Assembly (NCBI GenBank): GCA_015057715.1 | Contig: SVDS01000003.1 | Span: 1-64,000 of the forward strand | Direction of reading: 5' to 3' | From: Paenibacillaceae bacterium | Lineage (GTDB): Bacteria > Bacillota > Clostridia > Lachnospirales > Lachnospiraceae | Length of the DNA stretch: 64,000 bases | Shown: positions 1 through 9,086 of the stretch, piece after piece | How positions within the stretch are numbered: the first letter of the stretch is position 1 | How the letters are laid out: each line of letters begins with the position of its first letter | The notes under the pieces: model-generated | What the model saw: only the letters and a program-made list of their open reading frames with translations | What the model was told of the DNA's origin: nothing | The model's database searches: none | Position numbers and translations under genes: made by a program

Positions 1-980
1 TCAATGGATATCCGGCTTGTTGCATAGGGCCAGAGAACCATACAAAATTCTTTATCCTTTTCGCTGATCTTCAGCTCAAAATCATGATACCAGGGAATCT
101 GGCTGGTATTATTAAGATAATGTCTGGCTTTGTTCCCCTCATTGCCAGCGGAAGCAACAAAACAGATTCCCGGATCTTGCGTTTTAGCTGTCATGAAACT
201 GCTGATTGCCCCGTTGCCGTCATGACCGCCCAGGCTGCTTCCCAGGCAGATACATATTACTATGGGTCTTGCCGCTTTCTGGGAAACTGACAGCAGATAA
301 CGAAGCCCCAGATAAATATCTGATTCCTGAAAACAGTAGGTATCTTCAGGAACAAAGAAAATATTTTTCAGATTATTTTTCGCACCCTTTAGTTTTACTA
401 TAACAAGTTCTGATAATGGAGCAACTCCTGAGAAAGAAAGATCTGCTGAAGGTGATCCGGCAGCGATGCTGGCAATGGCAGTTCCATGCCCGTTGTTGTC
501 TGTAGAAGGAACCACAGACAGCGGCTTCGAGGATAATAAAGCTTCATTTATCTGTTCTTTTTTGTATTCGCATCCAAAGGTAAAACTATCTGGAGGAGTT
601 CCTTCCTGTATTGTCTGATCCCAGATGGAATAGATCCGGCTGGTACCGTCCGGATTTTGGAATGCCGGGTGTGTGTATTCAATTCCTGTATCAACTACGC
701 CGACCAGTACGCCTTTCCCCATGAGACCCAGATAAGAGTTTTGCTGAACCAGACCGATGCCTGATTTATCCAGGCTTACCTCAGACTCCAATGCGTATAA
801 GGAAGGAAAGCTGTTATAGGGGTAAGTTCCCAGGTCACAGGGATCCGGGGATGTAATGGGTATATGGAGAAGAGAGTAGCGATCACTGAGCGGGGTTATA
901 TTATCGCCCGTGTCGTAACCCGATATTATGGTATTGCCCATAATAAGGTCGTAATAGTTATTGTCCAGAATTTTATTCAA
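1..980 (-). CDS. S8 (subtilisin-like) peptidase, CspA/B/C-like, partial (C-terminus outside window)
   Basis: Not in ORF track (TTG start, runs off edge). Reverse-strand reading from TTG at 980 after AGGAGGA gives LNKILDNNYYDLIMGNTIISGYDTGDNITPL...VGVVDTGIEYTHPAF...DNNGHGTAIASIAAG...VASAGNEGNKARHY; homologous to the next gene. Confidence 0.88.
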   Translation of the reverse strand, partial: MNKILDNNYYDLIMGNTIISGYDTGDNITPLSDRYSLLHIPITSPDPCDLGTYPYNSFPSLYALESEVSLDKSGIGLVQQNSYLGLMGKGVLVGVVDTGIEYTHPAFQNPDGTSRIYSIWDQTIQEGTPPDSFTFGCEYKKEQINEALLSSKPLSVVPSTDNNGHGTAIASIAAGSPSADLSFSGVAPLSELVIVKLKGAKNNLKNIFFVPEDTYCFQESDIYLGLRYLLSVSQKAARPIVICICLGSSLGGHDGNGAISSFMTAKTQDPGICFVASAGNEGNKARHYLNNTSQIPWYHDFELKISEKDKEFCMVLWPYATSRISI

Positions 981-1081
981 TAAAAGTCCTCCTGTCTTAT
1001 ACTGAGGGCATATATGATAAGTTTATGCAGCAGGAATTCTAATATGAAAGGAGGGAGGAGAATGGAAAAATGTTACATCCT

Positions 1082-2755
1082 CTAAATATTGGTAAGTCTT
1101 TGAAACAGTTCATTCACATCTAACATTCCATAACCCCAGATATTATTGGGATATATAATAGAAGATTCCCGTCGTGCTCCCCGGGTAATCAGACTGTTGA
1201 TTACATTACCTGACAGGGTGGTATAGTTGCCTCTGACAATACCCCACTCTAAAATCATTGCAATGGCACCGGTGGCATATGCGGTTGCAGCGCCTGTTCC
1301 TGTTAAGGTTCCAAATCGGTTTCCAGGAAGTGCACAGGGGATCTGGTGCCCTGGTGCGCTGATATCCGGCTTCACGAAATTATTTCTGGAATAACCTCTG
1401 CTGGCCTCTGTTAAAATGCTGTCACTAAACTGATTATAAGCGGTGACTGTCAGCTGATGAGATCCATTTCCAGGGGAGTTAATAGTTGTGTTGGGATTGG
1501 AATTTAAAAAAAACGTTTCATCGCTGATCATGCCGCCTGCCGGAAGCCAGGAATGAAAAGCAAGCGGTTCTTTTTCCATGCTTTGCACATTAAAACTCCA
1601 GATGCCTGGCATGGCGTTCTGAAAGCGCAGCAGTATCAGCTGATCCCCGCTTTCTTCCTCAAAGCTCATATTATTAACCCATAAAACGGAAGGGGTGAAT
1701 ACAAATTTAAATCTCCTGCATTCCCCCAGTCCCGGACGTATAAGCTTAGTCGATTCCCGGTTGGGCGTGGTAATATCAATGGAAAGCCTGCCAAGAGCAG
1801 ATGGCCATATTTCCATGGAAAACATGCTGTCTTTTCCCCCGATTCTCAATTCTAACTGATTGGTAAATGGTTCCTGCTGTGTAAAATTAAAATAATGTCT
1901 TCGGGCATTACCCTGGTTTCCCGCAGAAACAGCGATTCCATAACCGGGAAGACGCACCAGATAATTCAGATAATTGCTGAATGCACCATTACCATCATGG
2001 GATCCCTGACTGCTTCCCATGGCAATACAGATGGCAAGAGGGCGGTTGGCTTTTTGCGCGATGGAAAGAAGATAAGTGATTCCCAGCATCAGATCAGTCT
2101 CCTGGTAACAGGAAATACCATCTGGAACAAAAAACAAATCCTTTAGATTTTTCTTCGCTTCCTTCAGCTTAACAACTGCCAGTTCGGCGAAAGGAACAAT
2201 TCCAGAAAAATTCTGTTCTTCTTCCGATGCTCCGGCGATGATACTGGCGATTGCGGTTCCATGCCCATCTGTGTCATTGGAAGGAACAATGGATAACGGA
2301 TTGCCAGAGGCCAGAGCCAGATTGATCATGTCTCTTGAATATTCAGTTCCATATGTAAAATGTTCCGGTGGAGTTCCATCCTGAACAGACTGGTCCCATA
2401 AAGACAGGATTCTTGAAGTGCCATCATTAAAAAGAAATGTATGGTGCTGATAATCAATGCCTGTGTCAATAATACCCACGATAATCCCCCGTCCGTTAAG
2501 ATTTAAATATGGGTTACGCTGTACGGCTCCCATTCCGGATTTTTCATGGCTTACGGTGGAGGTAGGAGTATAAAGGGAGGGAAAGCTGTAATAAGGATAT
2601 TTACCCAGATTACATGGATCAGCGTTTCCTACAGGAACATTCAGCACAGAATGTCTGATATTTAGAGGTGTGATATTATCCCCTTCGTCATACAGAGGCA
2701 CAGAGACGTTATTAATAATGAGATCATAGTAATTATTGTCCAGTATTTTTTCCAA
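1082..2755 (-). CDS. S8 (subtilisin-like) family protein, CspC-like; catalytic Ser position is Gly
   Basis: 557 aa; Asp motif VGIIDTGID, His motif DGHGTAIAS, Asn motif SAGNQGN, but LTGTGAATAYATG where canonical is GTSMATPHVAG. Confidence 0.9.
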   Translation of the reverse strand: MEKILDNNYYDLIINNVSVPLYDEGDNITPLNIRHSVLNVPVGNADPCNLGKYPYYSFPSLYTPTSTVSHEKSGMGAVQRNPYLNLNGRGIIVGIIDTGIDYQHHTFLFNDGTSRILSLWDQSVQDGTPPEHFTYGTEYSRDMINLALASGNPLSIVPSNDTDGHGTAIASIIAGASEEEQNFSGIVPFAELAVVKLKEAKKNLKDLFFVPDGISCYQETDLMLGITYLLSIAQKANRPLAICIAMGSSQGSHDGNGAFSNYLNYLVRLPGYGIAVSAGNQGNARRHYFNFTQQEPFTNQLELRIGGKDSMFSMEIWPSALGRLSIDITTPNRESTKLIRPGLGECRRFKFVFTPSVLWVNNMSFEEESGDQLILLRFQNAMPGIWSFNVQSMEKEPLAFHSWLPAGGMISDETFFLNSNPNTTINSPGNGSHQLTVTAYNQFSDSILTEASRGYSRNNFVKPDISAPGHQIPCALPGNRFGTLTGTGAATAYATGAIAMILEWGIVRGNYTTLSGNVINSLITRGARRESSIIYPNNIWGYGMLDVNELFQRLTNI

Positions 2756-2970
2756 AAGGGGCCTCCCTTAAAAAAGGTAGGAGCATTTGTTCTATATTAT
2801 GCTGAAAAAAAGTGAATATGAGAGAGCAGGTTATATGGTGGGGGGAGTTTTTGGTTACGATGAGAAATAATTTATCAAGGTTATTTTGATGCAGTCTGAG
2901 GATTAAATATTGATTGTTTCGAACTGATATATTAATATAATAGGAAATCGTTGAGTAGGAGATAAATAGA

Positions 2971-3495
2971 ATGGATGAAATCAGATTAATAAAGCCAACA
3001 ATGGATTATGCAGACGATATCATGAAGTATCGTCAGGAATTTTTAGATTCCGGTGACAGTCTGGATGGCTGCGGCAATTTAAAGATGTGTTCCTCGGCAG
3101 ATGAATGGATTAGAACCATTGATCTGTTGGAAAATGATGAAACGTGTCCCGAAGACAGGGTGACATCTAATACATTTATTGCGGTCCGGTCAGCCGATAA
3201 TAAGATTATTGGAGTCATTGACTTCAGGCATCACATAAACCATCCTATTTTGAGCGTATGGGGCGGACATATTGGATACTCCGTTCGGTCTGATGAAAGA
3301 AGAAAAGGGTACGCTAAATATATGTTGCGGCTGAATTTGAAAAACTGTAAAGATTTCGGCTTAGATAAAGTCTTAGTTACCTGCGATTATAATAATGTGG
3401 GAAGTGAGAAGACGATTTTGGCAAACGGAGGGCTTTTTGAGAAGGAAGTAGTTGTGGATGGGGACAGGATTAAGCGGTATTGGATTCATCTATAA
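2971..3495 (+). CDS. GNAT family N-acetyltransferase
   Basis: 174 aa; IGYSVRSDERRKGYAKYMLRLNL acetyl-CoA binding-type motif; RBS-like GGAGATAAATAG upstream. Confidence 0.85.
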   Translation: MDEIRLIKPTMDYADDIMKYRQEFLDSGDSLDGCGNLKMCSSADEWIRTIDLLENDETCPEDRVTSNTFIAVRSADNKIIGVIDFRHHINHPILSVWGGHIGYSVRSDERRKGYAKYMLRLNLKNCKDFGLDKVLVTCDYNNVGSEKTILANGGLFEKEVVVDGDRIKRYWIHL

Positions 3496-3508
3496 GAAAA
3501 TAGTTTTT

Positions 3509-3715
3509 TTATTCTTCGCAACAGGTCGCTTTATCTGTTGAAGGAGTGTTGTTTGTACAAGAATTCGTTATTGAACGCCTGACAGCAATTGCACTCAGAG
3601 CATCGCTCAGTAAAAGTATATCTGCTGCTAACAAAGATAATTCATCGTCGTCTAAGCAATCTGCTATTTGACAAGCTAATGTAGAAATTAATAATACATC
3701 ACAACAATAACTCAT
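3509..3715 (-). CDS. small conserved protein with Cys near both ends (resembles DUF6774-type proteins)
   Basis: 68 aa MSYCCDVLLISTLACQIADCLDDDELSLLAADILLLSDALSAIA; AGGTGATAC before ATG. Confidence 0.55.
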   Translation of the reverse strand: MSYCCDVLLISTLACQIADCLDDDELSLLAADILLLSDALSAIAVRRSITNSCTNNTPSTDKATCCEE

Positions 3716-3787
3716 TGTATCACCTCAATTAAGTATCTATAATTAATACTATTTTATGCCGTAAAGCCAGAATTATTTAAAAAAAAG

Positions 3788-3812
3788 GAGTTGCACAGTT
3801 TGCACAACTCCG
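3788..3812 (-). terminator. hairpin GGAGTTG...CAACTCC downstream of the GH18 gene
   Basis: GGAGTTGcacagtttgcaCAACTCC, flanked by A-rich sequence on the + strand (T-run for minus transcripts). Confidence 0.5.
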
Positions 3813-3933
3813 ATTAAAAAATTAGAATGGATATAGCCCATTCCTACTTATATATATTACACCTGCCATATCTCTGGGTCCTTGAAAGTAGTTTCCGCTT
3901 TGCATTGCCGCTTTCAGCTTGGTAATTACGTCA

Positions 3934-5223
3934 TTAAAAGGACAATTTCTGGATGTAGTATTGAGTATTAATAATAAACCACATTTGGGTATCAAATCTC
4001 ATAATAGTCCATAGAGATAAACCTTGAAGATCATATTCTGCTACCAGACCGGCTCTTGATTCAAAACTTCTCGCATCATTAAACCACACTAAGTGAAGAA
4101 TCCCATTACTATCCATATAATAGAAAAAAGGTGACTGTGCTGCTTCGTTAAATTGTATTGGTATATTGTTATCTGCTGCAATCTGTATTGCATTATTGTT
4201 TGCTATAGCAGTTGCTTCTGTTGCACCCGGAACATAGGGGAGTGTCCAATCATAACCGAGTGTAGTGATTCCTAAGAATAATAAATCCAGTGGAATAATA
4301 CTGGTTACGTAGGCTAAAAGTTCTCTTAAAACATTAACTGGGAAAATTGAGCTTGGATAACTATAAAATCTGGCCCAATCATAAGAAGCAAATAGAATTC
4401 CATCTACATATCCAGATAATCGTGAATAATCCAACTTTTCAAAGCTGACAATAGGCCCCTGAATATTCATAATCGGCGTAGTGGTGATTAGTACTCTATA
4501 ACCTTCAGAACGAAATATAGCTGAAGCTTTTTTTATGTATTCTACAATACTATTTATGTTATCCGGTGTAATATCTTCGATATACATATTCACTCCGTAA
4601 TAACCCTTTGTTTTTATCATTTGAAGAATATTATCAATAAGACGATCTTGCACAGAAGAGTTATTTAAAATATTCTGAGTTACTTCACGAATAATAGTTC
4701 CTTCTTCCGTAATCGTAGAAACAAACATCATGGGCGCAACACTATAAGATTTAGCCAACTGAATTACATCAGCATCGTCAGCAATAGTAATAATTTCTCC
4801 TTCACTTGTAGCCCTATAATTGAATATAGTCAAATATGTTAAAAAAGGAAGCGTTTTTATTAATATAGATTTATCTATATAGGAAAAAGTATAACCACTA
4901 GTGGCAATTATTCTTGTTTTATTCGATTGATAGCTAATAACTATGGATTCGCCAATGTACAAAATTTCTCTCTCGGAAAGATAGGGATTGTTTCTTAATA
5001 ATTCCATTGGAGTAGTACCATGCTGCTTTGCAATACTCTCCAAAGTGTCGCCTGCCTGAACAACGTAGAGTGTTTCCGGTTGTACAATTACGATGGTTTG
5101 GCCGACTGCTAAATGATCGGGGTTTGTAATTCCATTTTCCAATATTAATCGGTCAACGGGGATTTTATAATACTCTGATATGGAAACGATGGTTTCACCT
5201 GGTTTGACAACGTGTATGATCAT
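3934..5223 (-). CDS. LysM-repeat glycosyl hydrolase family 18, spore cortex-lytic/SleL-YaaH type
   Basis: Two N-terminal LysM motifs (IIHVVKPGETIVSISEYYKIP; YVVQAGDTLESIAKQHG) plus GH18-like domain. ATG at 5223 follows GAGGG; the track start (5235) is an upstream TTG. Confidence 0.88.
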   Translation of the reverse strand: MIIHVVKPGETIVSISEYYKIPVDRLILENGITNPDHLAVGQTIVIVQPETLYVVQAGDTLESIAKQHGTTPMELLRNNPYLSEREILYIGESIVISYQSNKTRIIATSGYTFSYIDKSILIKTLPFLTYLTIFNYRATSEGEIITIADDADVIQLAKSYSVAPMMFVSTITEEGTIIREVTQNILNNSSVQDRLIDNILQMIKTKGYYGVNMYIEDITPDNINSIVEYIKKASAIFRSEGYRVLITTTPIMNIQGPIVSFEKLDYSRLSGYVDGILFASYDWARFYSYPSSIFPVNVLRELLAYVTSIIPLDLLFLGITTLGYDWTLPYVPGATEATAIANNNAIQIAADNNIPIQFNEAAQSPFFYYMDSNGILHLVWFNDARSFESRAGLVAEYDLQGLSLWTIMRFDTQMWFIINTQYYIQKLSF

Positions 5224-5313
5224 GAATTCCCTCAAATGATCTTATTAATTCTATTATATGCTAATGTGTTGGATTTATTGGTATATCCATGCTTTATTAA
5301 GCAAATTGTTACC

Positions 5314-5406
5314 AAACAAAACCACCGGAATCCCCTGCATACACAAGTGATTCCGGTGTTTTGGCTGTTTATAGAAAAATGGAAGTAATGGGGCTCGAAC
5401 CCATGA
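5314..5406. repeat. attL-like 93-bp direct repeat (duplicated tRNA-Val 3' end + terminator)
   Basis: Identical over 93 bp to 15295-15387; includes the 3' 27 nt of tRNA-Val and a CACCGGAATC...GATTCCGGTG inverted repeat. Confidence 0.93.
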
Positions 5407-5440
5407 AATCTATCATAAAATCCTTATTTTATAAGGGCTA

Positions 5441-6478
5441 TTACTTTTTATGTTGCATTTCGTGTTGCATTGAGTCAAAATACCCGTTAATTGTATTTGT
5501 GAACTTACGCTTCTGATCATCTAATTCATTGCGGTAGACTGATTTCAGTACGTAATCAGATGCCCATCCCCCTCGACCCATAATATACTGATCAGGAACC
5601 CCTATTGCGTGCATGATACTGGCAGCGTAATGCCTAAGGTCGTGAAAACGAAAATGATTAGGTAGCTTAGCCGATTTCACGGCTCTTTCAAATCTATGTG
5701 ATATTTGATCAGGAGTGGCTTTCACTAATCTACCTGTTATGCCATCAATTCGAGAAATAACAAAATCTGGATATTCTATTGTACGGTATCCAGCGTAAGT
5801 TTTGGGCTGCTTTATATCCCAGGTTTTATTTTCACGAAGGACCATACTCTTATTTACAGTAATATTATTTCCTATTACGTCAGTAGATTCGACGGCGCAT
5901 ATTTCCCCTCTTCTCATGGGACCAAACGCTGCGAGATATACGGCTATTTCAAGCTCTTTGCCTTTTATGTGCGATAGTAGGGTATTGATATCTTGACCCG
6001 TAGGAATGTATAGATCTGGTTTCTTTTTTGCAGGAAGTTCAATAGATAACTCTGCTTTAGGATTGTACATTTTAATTGCCGAGATAACTAATCCCCATGC
6101 ATTTCGAACTGTTTTTGGAGATCTATCCTTTATGAGCGAATTGACCCACTTTTGAAGTTCAGTATTGTCTGGATCCCTTACACTTGATTCTGCAATATAA
6201 TCCAGTAGATTATTCGATATAGACTTATATGCTGTTATGGTGGAAGGTGAGAGGACGGGAGTTTTCAATTCTATATATTCAGACACAGCTTGTTTTATAG
6301 TAATATTTTTAGGCCGCTTAACTTGATCTTTATTCAGAGCATATTGCGCAGCAAGATACTCTGATTCCTTTTTTGTATCAGCAGTAAATGACTCATACCG
6401 TCTTTTGCCATCCAAGTCTTTGTGGCTGTATACTAAGGTACGCCATTGACCTGAAGGGAGCTTCTTTGCCTTTGCCAT
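5441..6478 (-). CDS. phage-type tyrosine recombinase/integrase
   Basis: 345 aa; FGPMRRGEICAV (Arg I), HDLRHYAAS (HxxR), GRGGWAS, SVYRN (Tyr); adjacent to attL. Confidence 0.95.
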   Translation of the reverse strand: MAKAKKLPSGQWRTLVYSHKDLDGKRRYESFTADTKKESEYLAAQYALNKDQVKRPKNITIKQAVSEYIELKTPVLSPSTITAYKSISNNLLDYIAESSVRDPDNTELQKWVNSLIKDRSPKTVRNAWGLVISAIKMYNPKAELSIELPAKKKPDLYIPTGQDINTLLSHIKGKELEIAVYLAAFGPMRRGEICAVESTDVIGNNITVNKSMVLRENKTWDIKQPKTYAGYRTIEYPDFVISRIDGITGRLVKATPDQISHRFERAVKSAKLPNHFRFHDLRHYAASIMHAIGVPDQYIMGRGGWASDYVLKSVYRNELDDQKRKFTNTINGYFDSMQHEMQHKK

Positions 6479-6671
6479 TTTTTATCATTTCCTTTCATCG
6501 TTGAAATATTGCAATCAATTTTGAGTATAAAAAATACGTCCCCTTGCCAGAACGTACCAGAAATGATATAATTCCATTGAAGTGATGGATATATCTTTCC
6601 GGAAATCCGGTAAGAGATAATCTATGTTAAGCCGTTCCGATTGCAGTCGGGGCGGTTTTTAAGTTTATTTG

Positions 6672-7175
6672 CTATTTATATTCCATAAAGACTTTAATTA
6701 TTTCGTCTCGATTTTCTGCTTTATCACACAGAAGCATATATTTATCATTAACTGCGCTTGGTTCGATTTTAGTTCCCATTCCCTGTAAAGTCACATATCC
6801 ATTTTCAATCAAACCCTTGTAACTATCTGATTCTTTTTCATATTCGTAAATTGCCACATCACCGTACTTTGCGCCGCTTATTGCACCCAACATTTCAGCT
6901 GGTACACCTTTAGGTTCTCCTTGAATCATATTGTTTTCTTTTAGGTAGCTGGCTAGATCTTCTAATGAATTTGTAGAAGCAGCCGTCGGTGCTGTTTCCA
7001 AATCTTTTACTTTACTTTCTATGCTTTCGCTCAGATTCTCGACATTTTCTTCCAGTTCATGTGTGGTTTCAACCTGTGCCGGTGCTTGGGTAGCAGTTTC
7101 TACGGAATTTGCAGCACATGCAGATAATAGCAATGTGCTAATAACAAATACCGGGATAGATTTAAATACTTTCAT
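6672..7175 (-). CDS. lipoprotein in lysogeny module (possible superinfection-exclusion or surface protein)
   Basis: MKVFKSIPVFVISTLLLSACAANS lipobox; located between int and repressor. Track ORF starts upstream at 7259; ATG 7175 follows GAAGGATGAG. Confidence 0.7.
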   Translation of the reverse strand: MKVFKSIPVFVISTLLLSACAANSVETATQAPAQVETTHELEENVENLSESIESKVKDLETAPTAASTNSLEDLASYLKENNMIQGEPKGVPAEMLGAISGAKYGDVAIYEYEKESDSYKGLIENGYVTLQGMGTKIEPSAVNDKYMLLCDKAENRDEIIKVFMEYK

Positions 7176-7224
7176 ACTCATCCTTCTTTTCTTTAGTTTT
7201 TTATTAAAAAAGCCATTAGCTATT

Positions 7225-7560
7225 TTAATCCTTTTTCTGCATTTTTTCGATTGTATCAATCAGAGTTTCTAAAGCATCTGGATCAATGCCTAAATCCAGT
7301 AACCTCCTAGCATATTCTAAGTATTTTTTTTCAGTGGCAGCAATTTCTAATTCTTCTTTTTCCGGGGATTCTTTACCGGTCATTAAATAATCCACCGACA
7401 CACCTAATACTACAGCAATTTTTTTCAATTTGTCGCCACTAGGTGCATTTTTATTAAATTTATTAATCGAACTTCTGGCGAATCCCAATTCTTGCTCCAA
7501 TCGATTTATTGAATAACCCTTTGTCTTGGCGACATCTCTTATGCGTTCATATAATCCCAT
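7225..7560 (-). CDS. XRE/HTH family repressor (CI-like, no S24 peptidase domain)
   Basis: 111 aa MGLYERIRDVAKTKGYSINRLEQELGFARSSINKFNKNAPSGDKLKKIAVVLGVSVDYLMTG; divergent from the tail-side genes. Confidence 0.9.
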   Translation of the reverse strand: MGLYERIRDVAKTKGYSINRLEQELGFARSSINKFNKNAPSGDKLKKIAVVLGVSVDYLMTGKESPEKEELEIAATEKKYLEYARRLLDLGIDPDALETLIDTIEKMQKKD

Positions 7561-7572
7561 TTATAATACCTC

Positions 7573-7751
7573 AAAATTTTGCGCAATTAAGCATTGACAT
7601 TCGCAAAATTTTATGTATAATAAAATTATGAGTTGCGCAATATTTTGCGAATGTCATACTTAAGGCATATTTTATTTAATTGATTGTTGGCGCTTTCAAT
7701 TGTAGAATATTTTACGCAAAAAGTCAAGTACTAACCTAAAATTTTGCGTAA
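7573..7751. promoter_or_regulatory. repressor operator array, consensus about AAAATTTTGCG(C/T/A)AA, with embedded promoter TTGACA(7594-7599)-N16-TATAAT(7616-7621)
   Basis: Copies at 7573-7586, 7599-7612 (inverted), 7633-7651 (two half-sites), 7707-7720 and 7738-7751. Confidence 0.75.
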
Positions 7752-7776
7752 TTTTAAAATCATAGGAGGTGAGATC

Positions 7777-7869
7777 TTGCTTTATAGCAATATAAAGGCT
7801 TTATGCGACAAGCAAATGGAGAGGAGATTACAACATAATGGCAGTAGAATACGGAACAATCGGGACTAG
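7777..7869 (+). pseudogene. truncated cro-like XRE N-terminus, probable deletion junction
   Basis: AGGAGGTGAGATC then TTG; LLYSNIKALCDKQMERRLQHNGSRIRNNRD*: the first ~13 aa resemble the start of XRE regulators, then run out of frame into the tail gene. Confidence 0.55.
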
Positions 7870-8806
7870 ACCCAGGGGCAGTTGGGATCCTGATACGAAA
7901 TATGATTTATTAAACTTAGTAAGCTACGATGGCAGTAGCTATGTAGCCCATACGGATCCGCCTAAGGGTAGTTTACCTACTGATATCAATTATTGGCAAA
8001 CGTCAGCCCAGGGAACCAGTAAGGCCACAGCAAATAGTGTCGGAACGGTAAAACCAGACGGAACAACAACGGAGGTAAGCGCTGACGGTAGTTTAAGCGC
8101 AAAGACAGCTACACAGAGCTCGCTGGGGTTGGTAAAAGGCAGTAATGGGATCAAGGTGGATACAGATGGCAGTATTGATGTAAATACGCTCTTCACACAG
8201 GCTACAGAGTTGGCTAATATCATAGCGGAGGAAGCGATTTCTTCTGTGCTTGGAAAGATATCCAAGTCCATAGCGGTGACGATGGGATTAAATGAAAATG
8301 CCCTGCTCAAGAATATGTTGACCAATATAGATGCAAATGACAATACTAAGATTAACACAGCAGCGTTTGTACATACTCTTTACGAACGGATCGGCATGGC
8401 TACGGAGCTGACAGCAGGGGAGAATTTAACGGCTGCGGCTAATGCGCTAAATAGCAATTTAACAACTGTAAGCAATAGTGTAAATAATATGTCAACTGGT
8501 CAATGTACCGCATGGAATGGTACAACATTTGAAATTAACTATGCTTATAAAATCGGAAAAATCGCAGTTATAAGTGTACAAGGAAACAATGCACAGTTGT
8601 CTACAAATAATGGTTTTGCTTTATTTACTGTGCCATGGACTCCAAGCCATAATTTAGGGCTGAATGCCATGGTTAGAAATCCGAGCACTGGGAATTACAT
8701 ACCTGCGCCATTTCAGCTAAAAACGGCAGGAATCGCAGTGGAGAACGAAAATGCAAATACTGGATATACTTGGTTTAGGGTAAATTTTGTTTATTTTACG
8801 GCATAA
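7838..8806 (+). CDS. phage tail fibre / tail-side structural protein
   Basis: 322 aa; MAVEYGTIGTRPRGSWDPDTKYDLLNLVSYDGSSYVAHTDPPKG...YW carbohydrate-binding-like start, Ser/Thr/Asn-rich shaft, C-terminal tip domain. Confidence 0.75.
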   Translation: MAVEYGTIGTRPRGSWDPDTKYDLLNLVSYDGSSYVAHTDPPKGSLPTDINYWQTSAQGTSKATANSVGTVKPDGTTTEVSADGSLSAKTATQSSLGLVKGSNGIKVDTDGSIDVNTLFTQATELANIIAEEAISSVLGKISKSIAVTMGLNENALLKNMLTNIDANDNTKINTAAFVHTLYERIGMATELTAGENLTAAANALNSNLTTVSNSVNNMSTGQCTAWNGTTFEINYAYKIGKIAVISVQGNNAQLSTNNGFALFTVPWTPSHNLGLNAMVRNPSTGNYIPAPFQLKTAGIAVENENANTGYTWFRVNFVYFTA

Positions 8807-8809
8807 ATA

Positions 8810-9041
8810 ATCATTTAACATCATTAATCGGTAATGTAAACAATATATCTAGTGGTCAATGCACTGCATGGAATGACACGGTATTGAATCTAATCATGTT
8901 TATAAAATTGGTAAAATAGCAATTGCAACCGTTCAGGGAACAAATTCTCACATATCCAGCACACAAACCTCTATATTTACATTGCCATGGTTACCAAGCA
9001 ATAACTTACTTATAAATGGCATACAACCAATGGAGATCTAA
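8810..9041 (+). pseudogene. decayed duplicate of tail-fibre C-terminal (tip) domain
   Basis: SLIGNVNNISSGQCTAWNDT / frameshift / ESNHVYKIGKIAIATVQGTNSHISSTQTSIFTLPWLPSNNLLINGIQPMEI*, parallel to SNSVNNMSTGQCTAWNGT...YAYKIGKIAVISVQGNNAQLS...FTVPWTPSHNLGLNAM of the upstream CDS. Confidence 0.85.
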
Positions 9042-9086
9042 ATATAACACGGCTCCTATCACACAATATTTTTACCGCCATTATCC

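Noticed and set aside
84-403. Plus-strand ORFs 84-290 and 206-403
   Set aside because: Antisense to the partial S8 protease frame, with low-complexity or unfamiliar translations and no RBS support.
5380-5406. tRNA-like sequence TGGAAGTAATGGGGCTCGAACCCATGA near the left end
   Set aside because: Only the 3' 27 nt of tRNA-Val is present; it is the duplicated att site, not a complete tRNA.
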